12,844 nucleotides of DNA from CAKZRD01 sp038886595 (GTDB lineage: Archaea; Nanobdellota; Nanobdellia; Pacearchaeales; GW2011-AR1). Numbering within the stretch: position 1 is the first letter of the stretch; every line of letters starts with the position of its first letter. The stretch covers positions 1-12,844 of the forward strand of contig JAWALV010000014.1 of assembly GCA_038886595.1 (NCBI GenBank), given 5' to 3'. Positions 1-5,603 of the stretch are shown piece after piece. Both the position numbers and the translations under genes were made by a program. The notes beneath the pieces are model-generated. The model was not told the DNA's origin, ran no database searches, and saw only the letters and a list, made by a program, of their open reading frames with translations.

Positions 1-10
1 ATAATAATAG

Positions 11-18
11 TTTTTAAA
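11..18 (-). promoter_or_regulatory. Possible TATA box for a minus-strand gene left of the window
   Basis: Read on the minus strand this is TTTAAAAA, the same motif that precedes most genes here by about 25 bases. A leaderless gene driven by it would start just beyond the left edge, divergent from the Sm-like gene. This is inferred from the motif alone; a T-rich tract of this kind could also be a terminator. Confidence 0.25.
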
Positions 19-64
19 TCTTGGGTTTTTATTATTTAATTATATTTAATTAAAATATCGATAA

Positions 65-72
65 ATTTAAAA
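65..72 (+). promoter_or_regulatory. TATA box of the Sm-like gene
   Basis: TTTAAAAA is centred about 26 bases before the ATG at 95. Archaeal TATA boxes normally lie 25-27 bases upstream of the transcription start, so the transcript probably begins at or next to the start codon (leaderless). No Shine-Dalgarno sequence is seen before this ATG, which agrees. Confidence 0.6.
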
Positions 73-94
73 ACTATATTTTTTAGATTAACAT

Positions 95-337
95 ATGCCA
101 GGAAATAACATCGAGAGACCTTTAGATTTGTTAAATAATTCTAGAGGAAAAGATATAATTATTCAGTTAAAAAACGGGAAGCAACTTGTTGGAACATTAA
201 AAGCTTTTGACATACATGTAAATATAGTTTTAGAGAATACTAAAGAGATAGAAGATAATAATATAACAAAATCCTATGGTTTAACTTTTGTTAGAGGAGA
301 CACTATTGTTTTTATATCCCCAAGTGTTAAAAATTAA
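95..337 (+). CDS. Archaeal Sm-like (LSm) RNA-binding protein
   Basis: This is an 80-residue Sm-fold protein, the usual length for archaeal LSm proteins, which form heptameric rings that bind U-rich RNA in the cytoplasm. The Sm1 motif covers about residues 19-50 (KDIIIQLKNGKQLVGTL, then a DIHVNIVLEN stretch matching the usual D-x-H-x-N-hydrophobic signature). The Sm2 motif is LTFVRGDTIVFISP at about 63-76; its RGD core is one of the RNA-contacting loops of the family. The start is supported by the TATA box 26 bases upstream and by the absence of a ribosome binding site. Its last 11 bases overlap the convergent end of the gene on the other strand. Exosome genes lie nearby but on the opposite strand, so a functional link is only suggestive. 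The family call is firm. Confidence 0.93.
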   Translation: MPGNNIERPLDLLNNSRGKDIIIQLKNGKQLVGTLKAFDIHVNIVLENTKEIEDNNITKSYGLTFVRGDTIVFISPSVKN

Positions 338-734
338 TATAATCTTCACAATTGACAGCTAAAATTAAAGCCCTCTTCGAAAAAACATTAAAATAATAAT
401 TTTCATTAATATTCCATGCAGGAGTTATATGTATACTTTTACATCTTTCTTTTTCCTTTTCACAATCTATAAAATTAATTAAATTTATAATATCTTCTAT
501 TTCATTTATTTGTTCTTCTGTTATTTTGGAACCTTTTGTTCCGTAAAGAGTTATATTTTTTTGTTTTATACAATCTTTTAGGGTTATATTCTTCTCCATT
601 ATTTTTTCTTCTTTATCTATTTTTATTATCTTTTCTATTCTATCTTTATAATAATATGCAAGAAGTAACAATAAAAAAATAATTAAGAAAAATAAAATTA
701 AAGGGAACATTGTCTTATTTTTTTTCTTTACCAT
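327..734 (-). CDS. Membrane-anchored thioredoxin-fold protein lacking CxxC
   Basis: This is a 135-residue protein. Residues 1-8 are basic and about 9-28 form one strongly hydrophobic helix, so it is probably a signal anchor with the rest outside the cell. The soluble part resembles the small thioredoxin-like domain found with vitamin K epoxide reductase (VKOR)-type proteins. It has an early cysteine (C55), a beta strand ending in YG (64-65), a second cysteine after the next strand (IDC, C91), another at C98, a cis-proline-like TPAW (104-107) and a last cysteine (C129). In active relatives YG is followed by a CPHC-type redox motif; here the aligned residues are SKIT (69-72). The redox centre is therefore absent while the four other cysteines remain. 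It could be a structural or binding protein, or a partner of a disulfide-forming enzyme. The fold is my alignment from memory, without a search. A TATA box lies 25 bases before the start, so it is its own transcription unit. Confidence 0.62.
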   Translation of the reverse strand: MVKKKNKTMFPLILFFLIIFLLLLLAYYYKDRIEKIIKIDKEEKIMEKNITLKDCIKQKNITLYGTKGSKITEEQINEIEDIINLINFIDCEKEKERCKSIHITPAWNINENYYFNVFSKRALILAVNCEDYINF

Positions 735-755
735 AAAAATTTTAATAATTTTAAC

Positions 756-763
756 TTTTTAAA
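756..763 (-). promoter_or_regulatory. TATA box of the thioredoxin-fold gene
   Basis: On the minus strand the motif is TTTAAAAA, centred about 25 bases before the ATG at 734. It lies in the 57-base gap after the rpoK stop codon. The thioredoxin-fold gene therefore appears to have its own leaderless promoter and need not depend on read-through from the exosome operon. Confidence 0.55.
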
Positions 764-791
764 TTTTTTTAGAAAATAAGAATATAATATA

Positions 792-1136
792 TTAATCTTC
801 ATTCTTTGAACTTTCTTCTTCTATTTCTTCTACTTCTTCTAGCTCTGGAATATTTTCTTCTTCAACTAAAATTTCTTTTTGCGCCTCTTTTATTAATTTT
901 TCTTTTTCTATTTTGTCAATTTCTTCTTCTATTTTTATGGGCATTGGTCTTTCAACACTTATGGGCAAAACTCCTTCTTCCAACTCTTTTTCTGCTATTT
1001 TTATAGAATCATAATTTAAGTCTTCCAACTCTTCTTTTGTTAGTTTAATTAAAATTGGAGCATTCATTGATATTTGTAGGGCTCTTGCACCTATTATTCT
1101 TGCCTTTTCGTATTTAGTAAATTCTTTTTTATTCAT
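792..1136 (-). CDS. rpoK: DNA-directed RNA polymerase subunit K (RpoK/Rpb6) with acidic tail
   Basis: This is the archaeal counterpart of eukaryotic Rpb6 and bacterial omega, a small subunit that helps assemble and stabilise RNA polymerase. The family core is clear at residues 6-66: FTKYEKARIIGARALQISM (6-24), the APILI strand, and the conserved EEGVLPISVERPMP end at 53-66. The remainder, about 67-114, is a glutamate-rich, probably helical and disordered tail. The protein is 114 residues, longer than the compact archaeal subunits I know, and the extra length is all tail. The gene is last in the Rrp4-Rrp41-Rrp42-RpoK run and overlaps the Rrp42 gene by 8 bases (ATGAATAA). No Shine-Dalgarno is visible, so its translation is probably coupled. 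The core identification is secure; the role of the tail is unknown. Confidence 0.9.
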   Translation of the reverse strand: MNKKEFTKYEKARIIGARALQISMNAPILIKLTKEELEDLNYDSIKIAEKELEEGVLPISVERPMPIKIEEEIDKIEKEKLIKEAQKEILVEEENIPELEEVEEIEEESSKNED

Positions 1137-1947
1137 TTTTTATTATTTTTTCTTTAATCTTTTTATATTTTTTATAATATATATCTTCTAAAATATTTAA
1201 AATTTTTTCTATTTCCTCTAGTGAAATTGTACCTTGCTTTCCTTTTTGCATTGCATTTATTTTTAAACCTTCTTTAGTTTCTGAAAAAGCTATTGATAAT
1301 CTATAAAAAGATATTTCTTCTTCTTCTTTTGTTGGATCTATTAAAAGAGAATTTCCTACTTTGTAGAAAGTAAACATTATTGGTATTAGGTCTATATTTA
1401 AAGGTATTTTTTCACCCAATTCTTTTTCAATTTTGTTTTCTTTTTCGTTATATTTTGGCATTTTAGCTAAAATCAAAGAGCTTAAAGCAGCAAAACCAAA
1501 AGCATCAAGAAGATTTCCATCATTGTTAATAGCATATAAGTCTATATTTATTTGCCAACATTTTTCTCCTTCTTTTATGCATAATTTTTTAAAGTCTATT
1601 AATCCGCTTTCTCTTATCCCTCTATCTACTATTCTTGCCATTTCTATTGCATCTATTTTTGGAGGTCCAAGCTCAAATTCTTCATCTGCAATAGGTCCTA
1701 ATTCAACACCAACAGACATTGATCCTTCGTCAGGACTATCTGGATATGGTTCTGCCACAGAGAATTTTACTCCTGCATATACTTCAGTTTTACCTAAAAT
1801 AACTGAGCAAGAACCTTCTGAATTCTTACTTATACCAGGAATTATTTTCAAATCTCTTAATTCAAATAAACCTCTCCCATCAATTCTTTTTTCATATTTT
1901 TCTAAATAATCTAATATTCTTTTTTTGTTTAAAGAAGGTATTATCAT
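1129..1947 (-). CDS. rrp42: Exosome complex subunit Rrp42 (non-catalytic RNase PH-fold)
   Basis: At 272 residues this is the expected size for archaeal Rrp42. Rrp42 pairs with Rrp41 to form the hexameric RNase PH-like ring of the exosome, which degrades RNA 3'-5' with phosphate or adds A-rich tails. The family start is seen in KRIDGRGLFELRDL (20-33), followed by the RNase PH strands (GSCSVILGKTEVYAGVKF at 45-62), a segment with GPPKIDAIEMARIVDRGIRESG (94-115) and a long C-terminal helix. In characterised archaeal exosomes this subunit shapes the RNA path and does not itself cleave; that is family knowledge. The gene starts in an ATGA overlap with the Rrp41 stop and has an AGGAG site at 1956-1960. 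Gene order Rrp4-Rrp41-Rrp42 is conserved in archaea and reinforces the call. Confidence 0.93.
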   Translation of the reverse strand: MIIPSLNKKRILDYLEKYEKRIDGRGLFELRDLKIIPGISKNSEGSCSVILGKTEVYAGVKFSVAEPYPDSPDEGSMSVGVELGPIADEEFELGPPKIDAIEMARIVDRGIRESGLIDFKKLCIKEGEKCWQINIDLYAINNDGNLLDAFGFAALSSLILAKMPKYNEKENKIEKELGEKIPLNIDLIPIMFTFYKVGNSLLIDPTKEEEEISFYRLSIAFSETKEGLKINAMQKGKQGTISLEEIEKILNILEDIYYKKYKKIKEKIIKNE

Positions 1948-2669
1948 TTTCTTATCTCCTTTCCAGGATTTTTTAAAGCTTCTATTTGAATTTCACTTAT
2001 CTTTTTTAATGATTTTTTAGCTAAGTTTAATACTTCTTTGAATTCATCAATAGTTATCCTTCCGTCTAACTGTATCAAATATATTTTTTTTGTCAAAGAA
2101 CCTAGGCAAATAGGTATATCTGTTGAACCTTCACCTTCTTCATAATCTTCTTCTTCTTTATTTACGTCAACAACGAGCGTTTTATCTATTTTCCCGCATG
2201 CAACAGCAGAAATCATCTCTTTCATGGGAATTCCTGCATGGGCTAAAGCCATAACTGCGGCATTCAAGCCAGCAACTCTTGTACCAGCATCAGCTTGCGG
2301 AATTTGTATTAAAACATCTACAACCGATCCTGGAAACTCGCTAAGATCAACAATTTCTGATAAGGCCCATTCAATAACTTTGTTTATTTCTAAACTTCTT
2401 CTAGATGTTCCAGGTTTTACTCTATCCCAAACAGAAAAAGCCATCATTTGATAATTTACTCTTATTATTCCTCTTAAAGGATCTTGCATGTGTTGCGGGT
2501 GAAGTGTTCTTGGCCCTCTTACAACAGCAATTGCTCTAGTATTACCTGTTTGAAAAAGAGCGCTTCCATCTGCACTAGGAACAATTCCAACTTTCGCCAC
2601 TATTGGTCTTATTTCATCAAAATTTCTTCCATCACTTCTTTTTTTATAAGATGATTCTTTTTTACTCAT
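1944..2669 (-). CDS. rrp41: Exosome complex subunit Rrp41 (catalytic RNase PH-fold)
   Basis: This is the phosphorolytic subunit of the archaeal exosome. I place the start at 2669 (241 residues, beginning MSKKESS) because GGAGGAG lies just upstream. An in-frame ATG 36 bases further up would add MLKNMLEIWRRK, which is translated from the end of rrp4 and has no ribosome site. RNase PH features visible: KRSDGRNFDEIRPI (10-23), GSALFQTGNTRAIAVVRGPR (35-54), the arginine pair in PGTSRRSLEINKVIEWAL (86-103; the RR corresponds to RNA/phosphate-binding residues of the family), QADAGTR (125-131) and a conserved Asp in VVDVN (166-170). The loop that follows reads EEEDYEEGEGSTDIP, a few residues longer and more acidic than the forms I remember. 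The gene overlaps rrp4 by 8 bases (ATGAGTAA) and rrp42 by 4. Confidence 0.94.
   Translation of the reverse strand: MSKKESSYKKRSDGRNFDEIRPIVAKVGIVPSADGSALFQTGNTRAIAVVRGPRTLHPQHMQDPLRGIIRVNYQMMAFSVWDRVKPGTSRRSLEINKVIEWALSEIVDLSEFPGSVVDVLIQIPQADAGTRVAGLNAAVMALAHAGIPMKEMISAVACGKIDKTLVVDVNKEEEDYEEGEGSTDIPICLGSLTKKIYLIQLDGRITIDEFKEVLNLAKKSLKKISEIQIEALKNPGKEIRK
1956..1960 (-). promoter_or_regulatory. Ribosome binding site of rrp42
   Basis: AGGAG on the minus strand lies 8 bases before the ATG at 1947, inside the end of the Rrp41 coding region. It supports that start, which also forms an ATGA stop/start overlap. Confidence 0.6.
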
Positions 2670-3336
2670 TTTTCTCCTCCAAATTTCTAGCATATTTTTC
2701 AACAAGATCTGTTAATCCTGTTAAAAAAGAGTTTTCTTCTACAAATTTTATTATTTTTATTGCTTTTAATTCGTCTTTTATTTCTTTACCTTCTACTGAG
2801 ATGACACCGTTTTGTCCTATTATTATATTTGTATTAGTAAGTTTTTTAATTAAATTTACCATACTCCCTTCTTTTCCAATTATTCTTGGGACTTTGTAAG
2901 GATTTACATTTATAAGTTGCCCATTTTTTAATTTTCCACAACCCCTAAATTTTAAGGATAGTTCTATATTGCTTCCTTGCACTTCTGTTATTTTTGCGTA
3001 AACAACATCACCATAGTCCAAATACTCTCTCAGTTCTCCTTTATTTACAAATTTTGGAAATTCATTTAAAGATAAGAACGCTTTATAGTGGCTATCTAAA
3101 TCTAAGATCCATCCATTATAAGTTATAGATAAAACAGATCCTATAACAAGATTGCCTTTTCTTGGAATATATGCCCCAGATAAAGGAATAACTTTTACTA
3201 GAAGACCTTCTATTTCTACTAAACCATATCTAGATGCAATTATCTTTTCATTTTCTTTTCTTACAAAATCTCCAGCTAAGAATTTTTCTCCTTCAACAAT
3301 AATTTCTCCAGGGACTACTATTTTTCTATTTTCCAT
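2662..3336 (-). CDS. rrp4: Exosome complex RNA-binding cap subunit Rrp4
   Basis: This is a 224-residue cap protein that sits on the Rrp41/Rrp42 ring and feeds RNA into the central channel. The domain order matches the family. An N-terminal beta domain (about 1-55) carries VVPGEIIVEG and GDFVRKENEKIIASRYG. An S1-type OB domain follows (about 62-130; VIGSVLSITYNGWILDL and YGDVVYAKITEV). A KH domain comes last (about 147-205), with the GxxG-type loop IIGKEGS (152-158). It is the first gene of the exosome run. It starts 25 bases after the glyS stop and has a TATA box 28 bases upstream that overlaps that stop, so it probably begins a leaderless transcript. The usual archaeal partners upstream (proteasome alpha, SBDS) are absent here. 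Confidence 0.94.
   Translation of the reverse strand: MENRKIVVPGEIIVEGEKFLAGDFVRKENEKIIASRYGLVEIEGLLVKVIPLSGAYIPRKGNLVIGSVLSITYNGWILDLDSHYKAFLSLNEFPKFVNKGELREYLDYGDVVYAKITEVQGSNIELSLKFRGCGKLKNGQLINVNPYKVPRIIGKEGSMVNLIKKLTNTNIIIGQNGVISVEGKEIKDELKAIKIIKFVEENSFLTGLTDLVEKYARNLEEKNE
2674..2680 (-). promoter_or_regulatory. Strong ribosome binding site that fixes the Rrp41 start
   Basis: GGAGGAG on the minus strand ends 4 bases before the ATG at 2669. It lies within the rrp4 coding region and is the best Shine-Dalgarno match on this strand. It decides the shorter Rrp41 start over the upstream in-frame ATG at 2705. Confidence 0.75.
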
Positions 3337-3360
3337 AAAAATGAATAATAAAGATTTTGA

Positions 3361-3368
3361 TTTATAAA
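3361..3368 (-). promoter_or_regulatory. TATA box of the exosome-rpoK operon
   Basis: TTTATAAA lies at the centre of the perfect 12-base palindrome GATTTATAAATC (3359-3370). It is centred 28 bases before the Rrp4 ATG and includes the glyS stop codon. On the minus strand it is preceded by a purine-rich CCAAA stretch that could serve as a B-recognition element. It implies that the exosome genes can be transcribed independently of glyS. Confidence 0.6.
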
Positions 3369-4885
3369 TCTTTGGTTATTTCTTTTATTGACTCAAAATA
3401 AGAATTTTCTTCCAATAAATCACATAGAATTTTTTTTAAATATTTTATTTTTATTCTCTTTTGCTTTCCAGAATCTCTTTCCCTAATTGTGACATCTTCG
3501 TTTTTCAAAGAATCATAATCTATTGTAACGCAAAAAGGTGCCCCAATAGCATCTAAACGGGAATATCTTCTGCCTATACTTCCAGATTCATCATAAACAC
3601 AAACAAAATCCTTTAATTCTTTTAAAACTTCTTGAGCTTTTTCAGGAAGCCCATCTTTTTTTACCAAAGGAAAAACACCGACCTCTATCGGAGCTAATTT
3701 TGGCGGTAATGAAAGCACTGTTCTTTGTTCGTCTTGTTCTCTTCGAAAAAAAACCAAATCAAGCAAAGCATAAAAAGGCCTATCAACACCAAAAGCGATT
3801 TCAATAACATCTGGAATAATTTCTTTTCCGTCTTCTGTTTTTATTTTTAGGTTTTGTTTTGAAAATTTTTCTTGTTGACCTAAATCATAGTTTGTTCTGT
3901 CACTTATTCCTACTAATTCTGTCCAACCAAAAGAATTTAATTCAACTTCCAAATCCCAAGTATCATCTGAATAAAAAGCTCTTTCGTCAGAAAAGTGTTG
4001 CCTGAACCTTATTTTTTCTTCTTTTATACCAACAGATTTTATAATCTCATATGAAAGCCATAAGTTCCATGAGTATGCTTTATTCTTCAAAATCTTCTTT
4101 TTGATTGCCTCTTCTAGAGAAATAATTTCTGGTTTTTTCCCAGATTTTTGCATTTCTTCTGTCCATAAAGGCATTTTCTCCTTTTTTACATTTTCAAACA
4201 AAGGAAAGTTTTCTTTCATCTCTTTTGTCAAAAACATCTGTGATTCTGCTTGAGTAAATTCTCTCATTCTTAAAAGATGTTGTCTAGGAGAAATTTCGTT
4301 TCTAAAGGCTTTCCCTATTTGAAAAACAGTAAAAGGTAATTTTCCTCTAAAAAAGTTTACATAGTGTTTGAAAGGTAAATAAGTTGTCGTCGCTGTTTCA
4401 GGTCTTAAATAAGCTACTGTATCAATACCTATAGTTGTTTTCATCATTAAAGACTGCTTTTTTATTTCTAAGTTTAATCTTCCTTTGCACGATGGACAAA
4501 AAATATTTTTTTCTTTTATAATTTCTAAGAGTTCTTCATCTTTCATATGGTCTGCTTCTATTCCAATGATTTCATTTATGAGTTTATCTGCTCTAAAAAC
4601 AGATTTGCATTTAGAACAAATTATTATTGGATCATTGAAACCTTTTAAATGACCTGAAGCCTGCCAAACAATTTCCGGTGAAATAAGTGGAAATTCTACC
4701 TCGAAAAAACCATTTCTTTTGAAAACCTTTCTTATTTGATTTTCTATTTTATTTTTGAGGGCTTTTCCATTTAATCCATAAGAGTAAAAACCTGCAATAG
4801 GTCCATAAATTTCTGGCTCGGGACCATAAACAAAATCTTTTTCAGAAAGGTATTTTGTGAATTCTATTTGAATTTTTTTTTCCAT
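3362..4885 (-). CDS. glyS: Glycyl-tRNA synthetase, archaeal/eukaryotic alpha2 type
   Basis: This class II synthetase charges tRNA-Gly with glycine. The N-terminal region has GPEPEIYGPIAGFYSYG (21-37), the typical ATP-site entry of this family, and a motif 1 region around FFEVEFPLISPEIVW (60-74). Two CxxC pairs (C90/C93 and C130/C133) flank an insertion and probably bind zinc. RPETATTTY (161-169) and motif 2 FRNEISPRQHLLRMREFTQAE (194-214) follow, with the catalytic arginine at about 195. Motif 3 is EIAFGVDRPFYALL (362-375). The C-terminal anticodon-binding domain includes GRRYSRLDAIGAPFCVTIDYD (438-458). At 507 residues it is on the short side for archaeal GlyRS. A TATA box sits 24 bases before the ATG, indicating a leaderless transcript, divergent from the membrane protein gene at 4988. 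A tRNA-Gly gene lies elsewhere in the same window. Confidence 0.95.
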   Translation of the reverse strand: MEKKIQIEFTKYLSEKDFVYGPEPEIYGPIAGFYSYGLNGKALKNKIENQIRKVFKRNGFFEVEFPLISPEIVWQASGHLKGFNDPIIICSKCKSVFRADKLINEIIGIEADHMKDEELLEIIKEKNIFCPSCKGRLNLEIKKQSLMMKTTIGIDTVAYLRPETATTTYLPFKHYVNFFRGKLPFTVFQIGKAFRNEISPRQHLLRMREFTQAESQMFLTKEMKENFPLFENVKKEKMPLWTEEMQKSGKKPEIISLEEAIKKKILKNKAYSWNLWLSYEIIKSVGIKEEKIRFRQHFSDERAFYSDDTWDLEVELNSFGWTELVGISDRTNYDLGQQEKFSKQNLKIKTEDGKEIIPDVIEIAFGVDRPFYALLDLVFFRREQDEQRTVLSLPPKLAPIEVGVFPLVKKDGLPEKAQEVLKELKDFVCVYDESGSIGRRYSRLDAIGAPFCVTIDYDSLKNEDVTIRERDSGKQKRIKIKYLKKILCDLLEENSYFESIKEITKDL

Positions 4886-4905
4886 AATAAATTAAAATAA
4901 AATAA

Positions 4906-4913
4906 ATTTAAAA
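4906..4913 (-). promoter_or_regulatory. TATA box of glyS
   Basis: TTTTAAAT on the minus strand is centred about 24 bases before the glyS ATG. It shares a 102-base divergent intergenic region with the promoter of the + strand unit at 4936-4943. No Shine-Dalgarno is present, as expected for a leaderless message. Confidence 0.55.
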
Positions 4914-4935
4914 GCTTTTGCTAAAAAAAGAAAGA

Positions 4936-4943
4936 TTTAAAAA
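4936..4943 (+). promoter_or_regulatory. TATA box of the DUF4405-RRM unit
   Basis: TTTAAAAA lies 48 bases before the annotated ATG (4988), not the usual 25. The expected transcription start is about 4960-4966. This unit should therefore have a real 5' leader of roughly 22-28 bases, unlike its neighbours. The leader carries an AGGAG and possibly a three-codon ORF. Confidence 0.5.
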
Positions 4944-4959
4944 TAAACAATTTTTTAAT

Positions 4960-4971
4960 ATGGTAAGTTAA
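4960..4971 (+). other. Possible three-codon leader ORF (ATG GTA AGT TAA)
   Basis: The ATG falls close to where the TATA box predicts the transcript start, so it could be read as a leaderless start. The stop codon's final A is the first base of the AGGAG site for the next gene. This arrangement could couple termination to re-initiation at 4988, but a four-codon frame is short enough to arise by chance. Confidence 0.2.
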
Positions 4972-4975
4972 GGAG
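4971..4975 (+). promoter_or_regulatory. Ribosome binding site of the DUF4405-like gene
   Basis: AGGAG lies 12 bases before the ATG at 4988, a somewhat long spacing. No other in-frame start exists between the upstream stop at 4964-4966 and 4988, so this start is retained. Confidence 0.4.
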
Positions 4976-4987
4976 TATAAATTAGAT

Positions 4988-5269
4988 ATGAATCGTGCGA
5001 AGTTAAATTTTTTTGTTGATTTTTTAGCATTTTTTTCTTTTATTGTTGTAGCAATAACAGGTCTTATAATCTTCTTATTTATACCTTCTGGAATCAGGCA
5101 AGGAAGATATATCGAGTTTTTAAATATTCCTAAGTATATTTGGTCACAGATTCATGAATATGCAGGCCTTTTAATGATTTCTTTAGTTATATTTCATTTA
5201 ATTTTGTACTTGGATTGGATTAAAACAATGACAAAGTCTTTTTTTATTAAAAAATGGGTTATCAACTAA
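4988..5269 (+). CDS. Small two-helix membrane protein, DUF4405/cytochrome b-like
   Basis: This is a 93-residue protein with two predicted membrane helices, about residues 10-32 and 58-78, and a basic C-terminus. The pattern N-x(3)-D at the start, a TG in the first helix (T24 G25), and histidines H56 (QIHEYAGL) and H70 (IFHLILYLDW) resemble the DUF4405 family, a short relative of cytochrome b561-type membrane proteins. The histidines are 14 residues apart on or next to the second helix, a spacing seen in heme-binding cytochrome b helices, so b-type heme binding is possible but unproven. It would need to oligomerise or pair with another subunit, because one such helix alone cannot form a complete heme site. 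It is followed after 14 bases by the RRM gene, with which it forms a transcription unit. The redox role is inferred. Confidence 0.65.
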   Translation: MNRAKLNFFVDFLAFFSFIVVAITGLIIFLFIPSGIRQGRYIEFLNIPKYIWSQIHEYAGLLMISLVIFHLILYLDWIKTMTKSFFIKKWVIN

Positions 5270-5274
5270 ATTTT

Positions 5275-5280
5275 GGAGGT
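5275..5280 (+). promoter_or_regulatory. Ribosome binding site that fixes the RRM protein start
   Basis: GGAGGT lies 3 bases before the ATG at 5284. It supports that start over the in-frame ATG at 5254, which would lie inside the preceding gene and add MGYQLNFGGK, a translation of this very site. Confidence 0.7.
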
Positions 5281-5283
5281 AAA

Positions 5284-5598
5284 ATGAAACTATTTGTAGG
5301 CAATTTGCCTTTTAGCTTTACGGAAGAAGGCTTAAAAGAGCTTTTTTCTTCCTATGGGCCAACAGAAGTTGTTTTGATAAAAAACAATTTTTCTGGAAAG
5401 TCTAAGGGATTTGGCTTCGTTGTTATAGAAGCTGATGAAACAGCTAAAAAGGCAATGGAAGAAATGAACGGAAAAGAAGTTGAAGGAAGAGCTTTGAAAG
5501 TTGCAGAAGCTCAACCTATGACTGAAAGACCAAAGAGAAACTTCAATAGAAGAGGTTTTGGCGCAAGAAGAAACTTCAAAAGAAGAAGCTTTAATTAA
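5284..5598 (+). CDS. Single-RRM RNA-binding protein with Arg/Asn/Phe-rich tail
   Basis: This is a 104-residue protein with one RNA recognition motif. RNP2 is LFVGNL (3-8) and RNP1 is KGFGFVVI (39-46), with the aromatic residues that stack on RNA bases in both. The domain runs to about residue 80 (EGRALKVAEAQP). A basic tail of about 23 residues follows, rich in Arg, Asn, Phe and Gly (NFNRRGFGARRNFKRRSFN), similar in style to the RGG-like or glycine-rich tails of bacterial and eukaryotic small RRM proteins. RRM domains are common in eukaryotes and cyanobacteria but patchy in archaea, so acquisition by transfer is possible; base composition does not stand out. It probably acts as an RNA chaperone or in stress/cold adaptation, by family analogy. 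It is translated from the same message as the membrane protein 14 bases upstream. Confidence 0.9.
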   Translation: MKLFVGNLPFSFTEEGLKELFSSYGPTEVVLIKNNFSGKSKGFGFVVIEADETAKKAMEEMNGKEVEGRALKVAEAQPMTERPKRNFNRRGFGARRNFKRRSFN

Positions 5599-5603
5599 AA
5601 TAA

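Noticed and set aside
806..1006. 66-codon + strand ORF rich in Leu and Phe, looking like a membrane peptide
   Set aside because: It is the antisense shadow of the glutamate/lysine-rich RpoK tail; antisense of Glu/Lys codons gives Leu/Phe.
1433..1909. 158-codon + strand ORF
   Set aside because: Antisense shadow of rrp42, which has clear family motifs on the minus strand.
2670..2705. Upstream in-frame ATG extending Rrp41 by 12 residues
   Set aside because: The extension is translated from the end of rrp4 and from the GGAGGAG site itself; the site is ideally placed for the ATG at 2669, where family homology begins.
5254..5283. Upstream in-frame ATG extending the RRM protein by 10 residues
   Set aside because: It lies inside the preceding gene and contains the GGAGGT site; the RRM starts cleanly at the ATG at 5284.
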